Below, in pieces: positions 1 to 8,806 of a stretch of 64,000 nt of DNA. The translations under genes and the position numbers were made by a program. The notes below the pieces were generated by a model. That model was not told the DNA's origin and did not search any database. It was given only the letters and a program-made list of their open reading frames with translations. Source of the DNA: Nostoc sp. NIES-4103 (GTDB lineage: Bacteria > Cyanobacteriota > Cyanobacteriia > Cyanobacteriales > Nostocaceae); assembly GCF_002368335.1 (NCBI RefSeq), contig NZ_AP018288.1:7311752-7375751 (forward strand), read 5' to 3'. Numbering within the stretch: position 1 is the first letter of the stretch; every line of letters begins with the position of its first letter.

Positions 1-75
1 ATGGGGATTGGGGACTGGGGATTGGGAATGGGGATTGGGGACTGGGGATTGGGGACTGGGGATTGGGATTATAAA
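1..75. repeat. Heptanucleotide STRR (GGGATTG/GGGACTG)
   Basis: About ten tandem 7-nt units alternate between GGGATTG and GGGACTG. The same family recurs at 32170-32268, 37549-37712, 42540-42614 and 59927-60050. Heptameric STRRs are typical of heterocystous cyanobacteria. The remaining bases up to 374 are AT-rich, with a short heptamer run near 80-110 and no gene that I can see. Confidence 0.85.
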
Positions 76-374
76 TAACTAATGACAACTGACCACTGAC
101 AACTGACTTCAGGAACCTGAAGAAGAAGTGAGGGTCTATATATTATGACAATGGTAAATTATTTGGCAATATTGCGTCTTTACCCTTGGCTATCAATAGT
201 TACCACGAGTTGTCTACAACTCAAAATAGAACTGTTGTGTAGTTTATATTCTTTACAACCACTCACTCAGACACAGCAGCTTTGTCCAAGCATATGATAA
301 AGAGGTTAACGTTTGAACACCGATTTTAAATTCAAAATTGATAATTAGTCTGTTTGAAATTCCTGTTTACTTTT

Positions 375-902
375 ATGATGCCAGTAAAATGGAAATTCTT
401 TTTAATTTTGATACTCAGTATCATGACTACTGCTGGTGCTGGGGTTTACATTGCTCAGCAGCAACAATCTGTATCGGTTGCAGAAATTAGTGAGAGTCAA
501 CAGCAGCAATTTTCAACGGTGCAACAGTCTCAGGAAATTATCGAATATCGAGAGCGATCGCATTATCAAACTATACCATTAGAAAGTATTACTTCTGGTC
601 TTCAAGGTAGCGATCCTGCAACTCTGGCTTTAAATGCCTTGGAAGAGCAAGTGTCATCAGCAGGTAAGCGCAAGGTAGAGGTAGATTATCCTCAACGAAA
701 TCAAGCCTTTGTGACTGTTACACAAATTCAACCCAATGGCAATTCACCACAGGTCACTAAATATCGAGTTGAGATGACGACCTTTGGGCGATCGCTTTTA
801 GTTAGTTCACCTCCTGTTTGGGAAATTGTTTGGGCTGGCTCCCAGACACAATGTCAAACTGGAAGCAGCCCCAACAATAAGTTAACTCAAAGTTGTAATT
901 AG
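375..902 (+). CDS. Hypothetical membrane-anchored or secreted protein
   Basis: The family is not recognised. The protein has a basic N-terminus followed by a hydrophobic segment (about residues 6-25), so it is probably exported or anchored in the inner membrane with the rest outside. A Gln-rich stretch follows the membrane segment, and the C-terminal half (residues about 85-160) looks like one small globular domain with two cysteines near the end. The frame can be extended to a TTG at 354, but the ATG pair at 375/378 is preferred because it places the Lys residues directly before the hydrophobic segment. No clear ribosome-binding site supports either start. A HIP1-like GCGATCGC lies inside the gene. 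Confidence 0.6.
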   Translation: MMPVKWKFFLILILSIMTTAGAGVYIAQQQQSVSVAEISESQQQQFSTVQQSQEIIEYRERSHYQTIPLESITSGLQGSDPATLALNALEEQVSSAGKRKVEVDYPQRNQAFVTVTQIQPNGNSPQVTKYRVEMTTFGRSLLVSSPPVWEIVWAGSQTQCQTGSSPNNKLTQSCN

Positions 903-977
903 TTATTAGTCATTGGTCATTAGTCATTAGTCACAGAACAACTGACAACTAACAACTAACAACTAACAACTAACAAC
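903..977. repeat. Heptamer STRR tract (AACTAAC and TTAGTCA units)
   Basis: The spacer between the preceding gene and the convergent YlqD-like gene is made almost wholly of 7-nt units: first TTAGTCA-type, then five AACTAAC-type copies. It ends two bases before the stop codon of the minus-strand gene. Confidence 0.8.
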
Positions 978-979
978 TT

Positions 980-1429
980 TTAGATATCGCCACGAATATC
1001 TTCTATAACGCCATCGCGCAGCACAATTTCAACTTGCATTTTGCTGATCAAGTTATCACCCCGTTCAACCCGGAAAAAGCCTTCCATTTGAAATTGATTA
1101 ACTTCTTGGTCTAATTCGAGGAACTGCACTTGCTGGAGATTTTGCAGCAGTTGGTTTTTTTGCTCTAGCAGTTCACTTTTCTTTTGATTGACTTGCAGTT
1201 GGATATTGTCAATTTGCTGGAGGGTCTGAGGCCCTGGTGGTTGTAGACTTTGCTTTTGAATTGCTGCGATCGCTCTTTGTCCTTCAACGTCCAGTTGTTG
1301 CAACTGCTGGTCTAATTGATTGATATTTGCTTGCAGTTGCTGTTGTACTTCCTCTTTCCAGAGGGGAGTCACAATCACTTTGACGTTAACGACGCGCTTT
1401 AAAAGCAATTGGGGGTTGGAGACATCCAT
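980..1429 (-). CDS. YlqD-like coiled-coil protein
   Basis: The 149-residue protein starts with a short conserved beta segment (MDVSNPQLLLKRVVNVKVIV), continues with a long Gln/Leu-rich heptad region (about residues 30-105, a coiled coil) and ends with a small domain rich in beta strands. This matches the cyanobacterial YlqD family, whose function is unknown. It lies 40 bp downstream of the acyl synthetase gene on the same strand, so the two are probably cotranscribed. There is no signal peptide or membrane segment, so it is expected in the cytoplasm. Family assignment is from memory of the pattern. Confidence 0.75.
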   Translation of the reverse strand: MDVSNPQLLLKRVVNVKVIVTPLWKEEVQQQLQANINQLDQQLQQLDVEGQRAIAAIQKQSLQPPGPQTLQQIDNIQLQVNQKKSELLEQKNQLLQNLQQVQFLELDQEVNQFQMEGFFRVERGDNLISKMQVEIVLRDGVIEDIRGDI

Positions 1430-1469
1430 AAAAGTTTCGCGTTCACTCTATAGTTGGCGGGTGGACTTA

Positions 1470-3443
1470 TCAGGCAAACATGCCGTTAATCATATCGTGA
1501 TAGCGTTCAGTGACAACGTGTCGCCGAATTTTCAGCGTTTGTGTCATTAAGCCATTTTCGATGGAAAACGGTTCTAGAATCAGTTTGAAAGGCCCAATAC
1601 GGTCATCAGGTCGATAACCGGGACGATTTTTCACTTCTTTGTTCAGTTCTTGCCGAAACAAATCCTGGATCATTTTACTCTCCAGGTCAATTGTTTGACT
1701 GGATGAGGTAGAATCTTCATTCTGTAAGCTTAATTTGAGGTTCTGACTTTCTGCCCATTTTTCTAAAGCTTCGATATTGGGGACGATTAAAGCACCGAGG
1801 CTACGTTGGTCTTGTCCAACAAGCATGATTTGGTCAATGTAGGGCGATCGCAAACACGCATCTTCAATGGGTTGCGGCTCGATGTTTTCCCCATTGGTTA
1901 AGACAATGGTATCTTTAGCTCTACCAGTCAGTACTAAGTCGTTTTGTGGTGTCACCCAACCCAAATCGCCGCTATCAAACCAACCTTCGGCATCAATTAC
2001 TTTTGCTGTTGCTTGGGGATTTTGGTAATAGCCTTGCATAACTTGAGGCCCTCTGAGCAATACTAAGCCTCGTTGACCGGCTGGTAAAGCTTTTCTTGTC
2101 TCTGGGTCTACAATTTTAACTTCTGTACCTGGAATTGGCTGCCCGGATGAACCCCGAAAATTGCGCCAAGGACGACGCGCATTAGTCACAGGAGAAGTTT
2201 CTGTTAAACCATAACCCTGTAAAAGCTGCACACCAACAATTTCAAAAAAGTTATCTATGTGCTTTGGTAGCGCACCACCACCACTAATCACATATTTGAT
2301 TTCTCCCCCTGTGGCTTCCCTGACTTTGGCATAAACTAGTCGTTCACCCAAAGCATGGAGAGGAAACAAAGCAGATGCTTGGATGCTGGCTGCTAATCTT
2401 TGCGCTGCTGAGGAATTAAGATGGTCTAAACTCAAACCTTGGGCTATTCGTCGCGCTTGGATATATTTCTCGCTCATGCTTAACAAAAAGTTAATCAGGC
2501 GTTGCTTGTTTGCTGGTTGTTCGCGGAATTGCTTTTGCACTCCTTCATGAATCGATTCCCACAAACGTGGTACAGCAATCATGTAATGGGGTTTAAATTC
2601 TCGCAAATCTCGTTTAACAGAACGCAAGTTGGTATAAACTTGTGTGCAACCTTGAGAAAGTAAGAAATATTCACCGCTGCGTTCGTAACTGTGCCATGTG
2701 GGCAAGATACTCAGCACCATTTCGCCTGGTTTTGGTTGGATGACTGCCCCCAGTGATTTTACTTGATGCATCAAATTAGTGTGAGACAGCATCACGCCTT
2801 TGGGTTTACCTGTAGTGCCTGAAGTATAAATTAGCGTGGCGAGGGTGTTGGGGTCGTGCTGAACTTTCACAAGAGTATGGTTTGTCCCAATTTCTATTAA
2901 CTGGGGAAAGTTCACTATTTTCAAGTTTGATTCTGTTGGTGGTGCTTCTTCTGAAAGTAAGACCACCAATTTTATTGGTAAATCTTCCAGGCGATTTCGC
3001 AATCTATCAAACGTCTTTAAATCTTCGACTACCAAGGCCGTACTGCCACTATTAGCCACGATAAACAGCAATTCTTCTGTTTCGGCTTGGGAACTCCGTA
3101 CCGCATCAATTGCCCCAGCAGTCATGATACCTTGATCGGCAATAAACCAGCGAGGACTGTTGTCAGCAATTAAGGAAATGCGATCGCCTACTTCAACTCC
3201 CAATACTTGCAAACCAGTAGCAAATTGTTGAATTTGCTTTGCTAGCTGGGCATAAGTGATCACTACTTCTGGTTTGGTATGGGGATTGTGAAGAGCTGTA
3301 ACATTAGCAAATTTTTTTGCTACTAATGGCCAAATCTCTGGTAACGAATCCACATTTGTATAATCTACCAAACGCTGTAATGCTTGGCTTTCTTGTTTTG
3401 TGATATTTGATAAAAAAGAAGATGCCACATGAGTGTTGGACAT
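1470..3443 (-). CDS. aas: Long-chain acyl-ACP/acyl-CoA synthetase (AMP-binding)
   Basis: The enzyme activates free fatty acids through an acyl-AMP intermediate. In cyanobacteria the single long-form enzyme (Synechocystis slr1609 type) mainly acts as acyl-ACP synthetase and recycles fatty acids released from membrane lipids. Motifs seen: the Ser/Thr/Gly-rich AMP-binding loop YTSGTTGKPKG at about residues 206-216; the QGYGLTETSP adenylate motif near residue 405; GWFDSGDLG and the LTGRAKDTIVLTNGENI hinge in the C-terminal third. The length of 657 aa fits the family. The start is the ATG giving MSNTHVASSF. A YlqD-like gene follows 40 bp downstream. Acyl-CoA versus acyl-ACP specificity cannot be decided from the sequence. 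Confidence 0.9.
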   Translation of the reverse strand: MSNTHVASSFLSNITKQESQALQRLVDYTNVDSLPEIWPLVAKKFANVTALHNPHTKPEVVITYAQLAKQIQQFATGLQVLGVEVGDRISLIADNSPRWFIADQGIMTAGAIDAVRSSQAETEELLFIVANSGSTALVVEDLKTFDRLRNRLEDLPIKLVVLLSEEAPPTESNLKIVNFPQLIEIGTNHTLVKVQHDPNTLATLIYTSGTTGKPKGVMLSHTNLMHQVKSLGAVIQPKPGEMVLSILPTWHSYERSGEYFLLSQGCTQVYTNLRSVKRDLREFKPHYMIAVPRLWESIHEGVQKQFREQPANKQRLINFLLSMSEKYIQARRIAQGLSLDHLNSSAAQRLAASIQASALFPLHALGERLVYAKVREATGGEIKYVISGGGALPKHIDNFFEIVGVQLLQGYGLTETSPVTNARRPWRNFRGSSGQPIPGTEVKIVDPETRKALPAGQRGLVLLRGPQVMQGYYQNPQATAKVIDAEGWFDSGDLGWVTPQNDLVLTGRAKDTIVLTNGENIEPQPIEDACLRSPYIDQIMLVGQDQRSLGALIVPNIEALEKWAESQNLKLSLQNEDSTSSSQTIDLESKMIQDLFRQELNKEVKNRPGYRPDDRIGPFKLILEPFSIENGLMTQTLKIRRHVVTERYHDMINGMFA

Positions 3444-3705
3444 AATACATTCACCTAAGTTTTATAAAGTGACTATTTTCCAGCTTATTGTGCTATTGCG
3501 TTATAATATCTCACCTCAATATTTACATTCTCTGCGGTGTCAGGAATTGGGCTAATTTCATGTTTGTATTGATAAAAATTTATGTTAAAGTTAATTTATA
3601 TAAACTGTAAGCTATGGATAGCCTAGTAAGTTCTTGCTTGAATTATGCTTACAGCCAAAAACAGAGACCACCTATTTTCCACGGGGGTGATTACCTATAA
3701 ATGTA

Positions 3706-3924
3706 GTAGATGCTATACTACTGACTTTGATCAATGCTGTTGCTTGTCTGGTGTTTCCCAAGCTTTTATCTACTATTTTAGCGTATAAAAGCAAACCCAC
3801 TGAAACCTCACAAACAGCCAGAGTTGCAATTACCAGTTTCCCTTATTGTACGGTTTATGCATTGACAGGTAGTCAAGCCTGTAGATTCAGTCCTCATTTT
3901 TGTTCCAAGTGTTCTGTAGGTTGA
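3706..3924 (+). pseudogene. Decayed copy of the short membrane peptide gene
   Basis: Codons from 3706 encode a segment (VDAILLTLINAVACLVFPKL and onward) that aligns residue for residue with the peptide at 4970-5107, and the nucleotide match is also clear. At the position of the intact copy's ATG this copy has GTA. The frame runs past the family's normal stop to a TGA at 3922-3924, adding an unrelated tail. A TTG at 3727 could still start translation, but it would lose part of the hydrophobic segment. I therefore read it as a relic of a duplication, not a working gene. Confidence 0.55.
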
Positions 3925-4208
3925 TATCTCTGCATACTTCATATCAGTTCTGCAATGCACTGAAGACTAGCTCATCTTTCGATGAGATATTAATCAAGTC
4001 AAAAATAACAAGCAAATAATTTTTTGTGTTTTTGCTTTTTATTTTTGACTTGGCATAAAAGTTCTAAATTATTTAAACATGCCAATTACGTATATACTCT
4101 CAAGAAACACAGGCAGTAGGGGAAGAAAGTGTTTCTTGTATATTTTGCGCTTCGCGTAGTCGCGTTAGTAAGAGGCTCCTAACTTGCAGCAGTTGCTTTA
4201 TTGCTAGA

Positions 4209-4528
4209 ACTTACGCACTCAGATCCCCCAACCCCCTTAAAAAGGCAGGGCTGTTTCATTCCCTAAAAGTCCATAATTTACAAGCGTATCAATCAAAAAA
4301 ATCAGGTAGTTCAACAACTTGATTTTCTGATGAACCAGGCGATGCCTTCGGCAACCCCTTCGGTGTACGCACTTAAATTTACTCATTGAAATAGTAATTT
4401 TTCGATTGCCTACTCCCTAAAATTTCTAGCTGATACCCTTGACAAAATCGCTATCTGAACGGATGAAACAGCCCTGCTTAAAAAGGGGGGCTAGGGGGGA
4501 TCAGGGTTTCAGGCTTCAGTGCGTAAGT
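4209..4528. mobile_element. MITE-like element with nested terminal inverted repeats
   Basis: The outer ends are perfect 11-bp inverted repeats (ACTTACGCACT at 4209-4219, its complement at 4518-4528). Inside them, a second and longer imperfect inverted repeat pairs 4222-4260 with 4462-4502. The roughly 200-bp core has no transposase frame. Size, terminal repeats and lack of coding capacity fit a non-autonomous element moved by a transposase elsewhere. No clear target-site duplication was seen. Confidence 0.6.
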
Positions 4529-4548
4529 CCTAATTGCAATTAAAGTCA

Positions 4549-4607
4549 GGTGGGCAATGCTGAAAATTTCTCGAACCCTGATTATTACGTTGTAGACATT
4601 GCCCACC
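4549..4607. repeat. Inverted repeat GGTGGGCAATG ... CATTGCCCACC
   Basis: Perfect 11-bp arms at 4549-4559 and 4597-4607 enclose a 37-nt loop. There is no T-run after it, so it is more likely a dispersed palindromic repeat than a terminator. Confidence 0.55.
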
Positions 4608-4743
4608 CTACAGTTATTGAGAATGGTGCAAGTTATCAGTTAAAACGGACTTTAGCTATAAGCCTTAAACTTAAGTTCAAGGCGTACTAAGGGTCAGATG
4701 CAAAATCGGAATATAGAATTGGTATGGAAAATCAAAGGCACAT

Positions 4744-4775
4744 AACCCCAGCTGATCAACTTAGTTGGGGTTTTT
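4744..4775 (+). terminator. Rho-independent terminator-like hairpin
   Basis: The 10-bp stem pairs 4744-4753 (AACCCCAGCT) with 4763-4772 (AGTTGGGGTT) with one G-U pair and is followed by a short T-run. It sits 195 bp upstream of the small peptide gene, so it could end a short transcript from this spacer or act as an attenuator in a long leader. Confidence 0.5.
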
Positions 4776-4969
4776 AATTTGTTACAAATGATTAAGCAAT
4801 GGTATGTATTTAACCATATATAAAATTAGATAGTTTCGATTAGTTAAAAATATATTGATTTTACTTATATCAACAAAAAGAAAATCAAAATTTCATTTGT
4901 AATCAATCACACCAATTCTGATTCAAACTAAGTAAAGAGGAACACAAATTTTGAAGGAAATGTTGGTAT

Positions 4970-5107
4970 ATGTCTTTAATGGATAGTATTTTACTAACCC
5001 TGTTAAACACTCTTGCTTGTCTGGCTTTGCCCAAGCTGCTATCTGTAATTCTGGCTAATAAAACTAAGGCTAATGAATCATCCCAGTCTGCCGTAACTTC
5101 ACAATAG
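4970..5107 (+). CDS. Short hydrophobic peptide, 45 aa
   Basis: The family is not recognised. The frame encodes 45 residues: a single hydrophobic stretch with one Cys (about residues 5-27, ending near PKLLSVILA) and a polar Lys/Asn/Ser/Gln tail. It is probably a one-pass membrane peptide. The ATG at 4970 and a second in-frame ATG at 4979 are both possible; GAAGGA at 4953-4958 is a plausible ribosome-binding site. The case for a real gene is that a diverged second copy exists at 3706 and matches in protein as well as DNA. A toxin-like or regulatory role is possible, but nothing here shows it. Confidence 0.5.
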   Translation: MSLMDSILLTLLNTLACLALPKLLSVILANKTKANESSQSAVTSQ

Positions 5108-5183
5108 TCTAGTGAGAGAGTTCCTAATTTTGGTCAAGTTAGCTTAACAAAACGTAAAAGAGCAGTGTCGTATTCGTTTAGAT

Positions 5184-5229
5184 ATCGCCCTGATGAGCAT
5201 AAATAGCTATTTGTGTGTTGCAGGGCGAT
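5184..5229. terminator. Hairpin between convergent genes
   Basis: Perfect 9-bp arms ATCGCCCTG (5184-5192) and CAGGGCGAT (5221-5229) lie between the peptide gene and the end of the DUF3352 gene. The right arm runs into a HIP1 site followed by TTTT. It may work as a bidirectional terminator. Confidence 0.4.
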
Positions 5230-5276
5230 CGCTTTTAGACAAATTTAATATCCTAGGTTGATTAATTCTCAATTCG

Positions 5277-6962
5277 CTACTTTGCCGTATTCGGTTTGAG
5301 AGCAAACAACAACTCTAATTGACTGGTGGAATTGTTGGGGCTGGTAGCAGTAGCACTCACACCACGAATCGAACTGAAAACAGCACTGACTTCAGGCGTC
5401 ATGGATTGACGTACCGCAGAACTATTAACCAGCGACAGAGTTTTTTCCATGTCTAAATAGAAATAGCCACCATTGGGCTTTTGCAAAGAACCAGTAACGG
5501 TTTTGAAGTTTTCACTATTTTCCAGAGATTGGTTTTTGCTAGCTGTCAGGGACTCAGCGATGGGGCCGCCAAGGGCTAAAAATACAGTATCTTGATCTAG
5601 CCAACCATGAGCCAATAAGGCTCCTTGTTGGGGTATTTGCCATTCAGTTACGTCTTTACCAGCGATTTTTCTTTGGGTGATGTTAAGTCTTTGTGTTTTG
5701 GCAAGATTATCCAATTTGGTGAAAGTGGCTTCGGCAGTTTTGCGATCGCTAGTATCAAATACGAATGCTCCTCCAAAACCCAGGCTTGCTAGTATACCTT
5801 GATTAGATGGAATAGCGCCAAAAGCAAATTCTCCATTCATCCAGCCGAAAACGTCTTTATCTACATCGATATTGACTATTCGCATTTGTCCACGCAGTTG
5901 TTGTACTATTTGCTGTAATTCTGGATACTCTTTCGACTGTTCTACCAAAGTAGACCAACTACGGCTGATATCTTTACCGTTAACCAAAGCAAAGGTATCA
6001 ATGGGAAACTGCCCTACTATACTCGCTGGTGTTGTTTGATACTGGAATTTGCTCAACTGTGGGTCTAAATTAGCGATCGCTTTCATCCGCAATCCTGCAT
6101 CATCCACACCAACACCCGCCACCATCGATTTTACCTGTTTTAACTGCGCCAAGCTTTGTGGAGGTAATTGCCTTGCTTGGGGACTTGCAGCGATCAATTG
6201 TTGTATCATACCTGCATAGTCTGGTATGTAAATTTGGGCTAAGGTATTTTTGACATCTACACCTTTGCTAAAAATATTGCTTGCACCTTCTTTACTAGCA
6301 AAAGAAGGCTGTCCTTTAAAGGTGTCAATGGCATTCTCGACAGTTTGCTTTTCGGGGGCTAATACTAAGTGGCTATTATTTAAAACTACGCTATATGTCG
6401 GTTTGCCATCGCTGACAGTTTCTATAATTTTTTCACCTTTATAGTCAGATTCCTGGCTTTTGACGTTTTTTAGTCCTTTGAGTCTGTTAGCAAAATTTAA
6501 AGCACTAATTTTGTCCTTGATTCCCACTATTAGCAGATTCTTTGGTTCCTGCTGTAATGTTATGGGTGGATTTGCTTGAGAAGGCACATTAAATTGTGCA
6601 GGTTTAGCTGGATTTGGTGGTAGCACTGCAAGCATCACACCACCAACCCAAGGTTTTATATCTTTTTCGTAAGAAATGTCACTACCTGGAAAAAATTCTT
6701 TATTAAAGTCTTGTAGACCTTGGGCTACTAACTTTTGCGCTTCGGGAGTGCCAAATTGCTGCAACTTTGCCCAAGCTTGGGGGTCAGTAGTAACATAAGT
6801 TGCCATTAATGCTGTGGAAGGTACTAGCTTAGCACTACCGAGAGCGTCTGCGCTCGTGCCAGAGGGGCCTCCTTTAAAATACATGTAAGCGACTACACTG
6901 CCTGCTACAACTAAAGCAGCACCGACAGCAGGAATGAAAAACTTGGATTTACCATCAGACAT
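5277..6962 (-). CDS. DUF3352 domain protein, membrane-anchored
   Basis: The 561-residue protein has a short cytoplasmic N-terminus, one transmembrane helix (about residues 9-27) and a long extracytoplasmic part. The body contains the repeated alpha/beta pattern of the DUF3352 family found in nearly all cyanobacteria, for example the segments TALMATYVTTDPQAWAKLQQ and FGWMNGEFAFGAIPSNQG. The function is unknown. The start at 6962 is supported by GAGGA about 10 nt upstream. The gene is monocistronic: its neighbours are a convergent peptide gene and an 840-bp regulatory-looking spacer upstream. Confidence 0.85.
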   Translation of the reverse strand: MSDGKSKFFIPAVGAALVVAGSVVAYMYFKGGPSGTSADALGSAKLVPSTALMATYVTTDPQAWAKLQQFGTPEAQKLVAQGLQDFNKEFFPGSDISYEKDIKPWVGGVMLAVLPPNPAKPAQFNVPSQANPPITLQQEPKNLLIVGIKDKISALNFANRLKGLKNVKSQESDYKGEKIIETVSDGKPTYSVVLNNSHLVLAPEKQTVENAIDTFKGQPSFASKEGASNIFSKGVDVKNTLAQIYIPDYAGMIQQLIAASPQARQLPPQSLAQLKQVKSMVAGVGVDDAGLRMKAIANLDPQLSKFQYQTTPASIVGQFPIDTFALVNGKDISRSWSTLVEQSKEYPELQQIVQQLRGQMRIVNIDVDKDVFGWMNGEFAFGAIPSNQGILASLGFGGAFVFDTSDRKTAEATFTKLDNLAKTQRLNITQRKIAGKDVTEWQIPQQGALLAHGWLDQDTVFLALGGPIAESLTASKNQSLENSENFKTVTGSLQKPNGGYFYLDMEKTLSLVNSSAVRQSMTPEVSAVFSSIRGVSATATSPNNSTSQLELLFALKPNTAK

Positions 6963-7408
6963 TGTTGTTGTCCTCTTTTCCTCAAATTGTCACCGAGGTG
7001 AGTAAAAACGTCACTGTGGAGTTTTCGGAACTCTGCATGGAAAGCGGTGGGAAACTCTATCCTATCGTGGGTGGTCAAAGTTGCTTGTCCCGCCGGTTGG
7101 GGCATTGGTAACTTCTTTTCTATGCCCAAAAACTCCATTCTGTAAGTGGCGTGGAATTTTTGATCATTTACACGAATTTGTCGGTAATTACTGAAAAATC
7201 TAGTAGTTATACATAGAATGAATTAGAAGGTTCTCATAAAAATATTTCCACGCTTTGAGGGGAAAATCCGCAAATGGTGCGTAGTTAATTTCAAAATCTC
7301 ATGATTCTCAGTCTCTTCTACTTGAAATAGAATCGCCCTGATGCAATAATCTGCGATTGTTTAATACCAATTCGCAATTGCAAGAACGCAATTCACAATG
7401 CAGTAGCG

Positions 7409-7471
7409 GTTACACGACTTAGTGTAAGGGCTACACAACTTAGTGTAAGGGCTACACAACTTAGTGTAATG
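7409..7471. promoter_or_regulatory. Three tandem 21-bp dyads, TACAC-N6-GTGTA
   Basis: Three consecutive 21-nt units each contain the perfect dyad TACAC-N6-GTGTA, at 7411-7426, 7432-7447 and 7453-7468. The centre-to-centre distance of 21 bp is two helical turns, which would place bound dimers on one face of the DNA. A fourth, weaker dyad CCAC-N5-GTGG follows at 7475-7487. The pattern fits an operator array or a tandem repeat of unknown role; the binding protein is not known. Confidence 0.45.
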
Positions 7472-7498
7472 GTTCCACGAATTGTGGTGATGATAACC

Positions 7499-7520
7499 GC
7501 CTCAGAATCAATTCTGAGGC
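7499..7520. repeat. Perfect palindromic hairpin
   Basis: Ten-bp arms GCCTCAGAAT and ATTCTGAGGC are separated by two bases. There is no T-run. It lies immediately downstream of the dyad array. Confidence 0.5.
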
Positions 7521-7803
7521 TAATAGCAAAACTCAGCTAAAGCTGACTGAATAAGAATTTGAGTCCTGCTTTGACACTATAGATGACCAATCTCTGAGAT
7601 GCCTATTTTTCAGCTTTTTTAGTTCTGTATGCACCCTAGTTTCATATTCTATTTTCACAGCAATGTTAATGAATACTCACGCCTGTGTAAAAAACCTACA
7701 CCTGTCAGCCTTCCCCTTCCCCTTCCCCTTATTCCAAAAAAGCCTTTAAGTAGAGTAAAAGTTAAAGAGTAAAGGGAAAGGAAACCCCATAACTGAAGGT
7801 AAT

Positions 7804-8721
7804 TCAGACTAAATTTTCAATCAATTCCAGAAAATTTTGCAAAATTACAGATACATTATTAGTTCGCCAAACAGCAACAATTTTTAATAATAGTGATTGT
7901 CCTTCTATGGAACGATAGACTACACCACTTCGTTGCAGATTTTGTACGTTAGCCGGAAGTAGTGAAATCCCTAGTCCACCTGCAACTAAACTCAGAACAG
8001 TTGATATCCATGCGGCTTCTTGTCTCACTTTTGGTCGAAAACCTGCATCCATGCAAAGCCTATTAATTTGATCGCGCAAATTATATAACAGATTATCTGG
8101 TGGTAATATAAATAGTTCATTTGCCAGTGCTGCAAGTGAAATGCTAGTGCGTCTGGCGAAACGATGGTTTTCCGGTAAAACAATGACCAGGGATTCTTCC
8201 AAAATGGGCATAAAAGTCAACATATCATCATGATCACTATCGATATTTTGCAAATTATGTAGATGAAAGAAACCTAAATCAAGTTGTTGTGTCCGCAATT
8301 TTTCAATTTGATCATAGGAAGCTAGTTCCTGTAGTACCAGTTCTACCTCTGGAAATTTCTGATGAAATGCTTTGAGGATTTCAGGTAATTTGCTGTTGGC
8401 TATGGAAGTATTGATTCCTATATTTAATCGTCCTTGCTCACCCCGACTTAATCTTTGACCTAATTCAATTGCTCGTTCAACCTGATTAAGAACTTGACAG
8501 GCTGTTTGCAAAAACTCCATTCCAGCATCTGTTAATTTTAACGGGCGTTCATTGCGATCAAATAGTTGAAAGCCAATTTTTTTTTCCAGCCACTTGATTT
8601 GTCTACTCAGAAATCCCTGATCAATTTCCAGATATGCAGCAGCATTGGTAAATCCCTGCTTCTGGGCTACAGCGATCGCATATTTCAGGTGACGCAGTTC
8701 CAGTTCGTCCCAATTGACCAT
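7804..8721 (-). CDS. LysR-family transcriptional regulator
   Basis: The 305-residue protein has an N-terminal winged helix-turn-helix (about residues 7-65, LRHLKYAIAVAQKQGFTNAA onward with FLSRQIKWLEKKIGFQLFDR) and a C-terminal periplasmic-binding-like effector domain (residues about 90-300), the standard LysR architecture and length. It is divergent from the aspartoacylase-like gene with a 139-bp shared promoter region that contains a typical LysR dyad, so it most likely controls that gene and itself. The effector cannot be read from the sequence. Confidence 0.93.
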   Translation of the reverse strand: MVNWDELELRHLKYAIAVAQKQGFTNAAAYLEIDQGFLSRQIKWLEKKIGFQLFDRNERPLKLTDAGMEFLQTACQVLNQVERAIELGQRLSRGEQGRLNIGINTSIANSKLPEILKAFHQKFPEVELVLQELASYDQIEKLRTQQLDLGFFHLHNLQNIDSDHDDMLTFMPILEESLVIVLPENHRFARRTSISLAALANELFILPPDNLLYNLRDQINRLCMDAGFRPKVRQEAAWISTVLSLVAGGLGISLLPANVQNLQRSGVVYRSIEGQSLLLKIVAVWRTNNVSVILQNFLELIENLV

Positions 8722-8757
8722 TTGTGAGTGGTTAAAAATTCTTGTTTTTCCAGCATT

Positions 8758-8806
8758 ATGACGTTTTAGTCATGTAACCTTGTCTAAATTATATGATACT
8801 TTCATA
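8758..8806. promoter_or_regulatory. Putative LysR operator dyads
   Basis: Two dyads lie in the divergent spacer. TATGA-N5-TCATA at 8792-8806 has the T-N11-A spacing expected of LysR-type binding sites. ATGAC-N6-GTCAT at 8758-8773 is a second, similar dyad. The positions between the two starts fit joint control of both genes. Confidence 0.5.

Larger units (their letters stand above)
3444..4969. other. Long intergenic region with mobile and decayed elements
   Basis: The spacer lies between the divergent synthetase gene and the small peptide gene at 4970. It holds the promoter region of the synthetase (AT-rich, 3444-3600), a decayed peptide-gene copy (3706-3924), a fragment near 4145-4175 resembling GC-rich cyanobacterial interspersed repeats, a MITE-like element (4209-4528), a hairpin (4549-4607) and a terminator-like hairpin (4744-4775). 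No other gene is seen. Confidence 0.6.
6963..7803. other. 840-bp intergenic region with repeats
   Basis: No convincing gene is present on either strand. The first 180 bp form the 5' region of the DUF3352 gene. The rest contains three tandem 21-bp dyads (7409-7471), a perfect palindrome (7499-7520), a short CAGCT/AGCTG hairpin just after it, and a C/T-rich tract near 7710-7730. Confidence 0.6.

Noticed and set aside
1320..1550. 76-aa frame on the plus strand
   Set aside because: It lies wholly or partly antisense to the YlqD-like and synthetase genes and has no family resemblance.
6911..7138. 75-aa minus-strand frame overlapping the DUF3352 start
   Set aside because: It overlaps the supported DUF3352 N-terminus in another frame, with no motif or ribosome-binding site.
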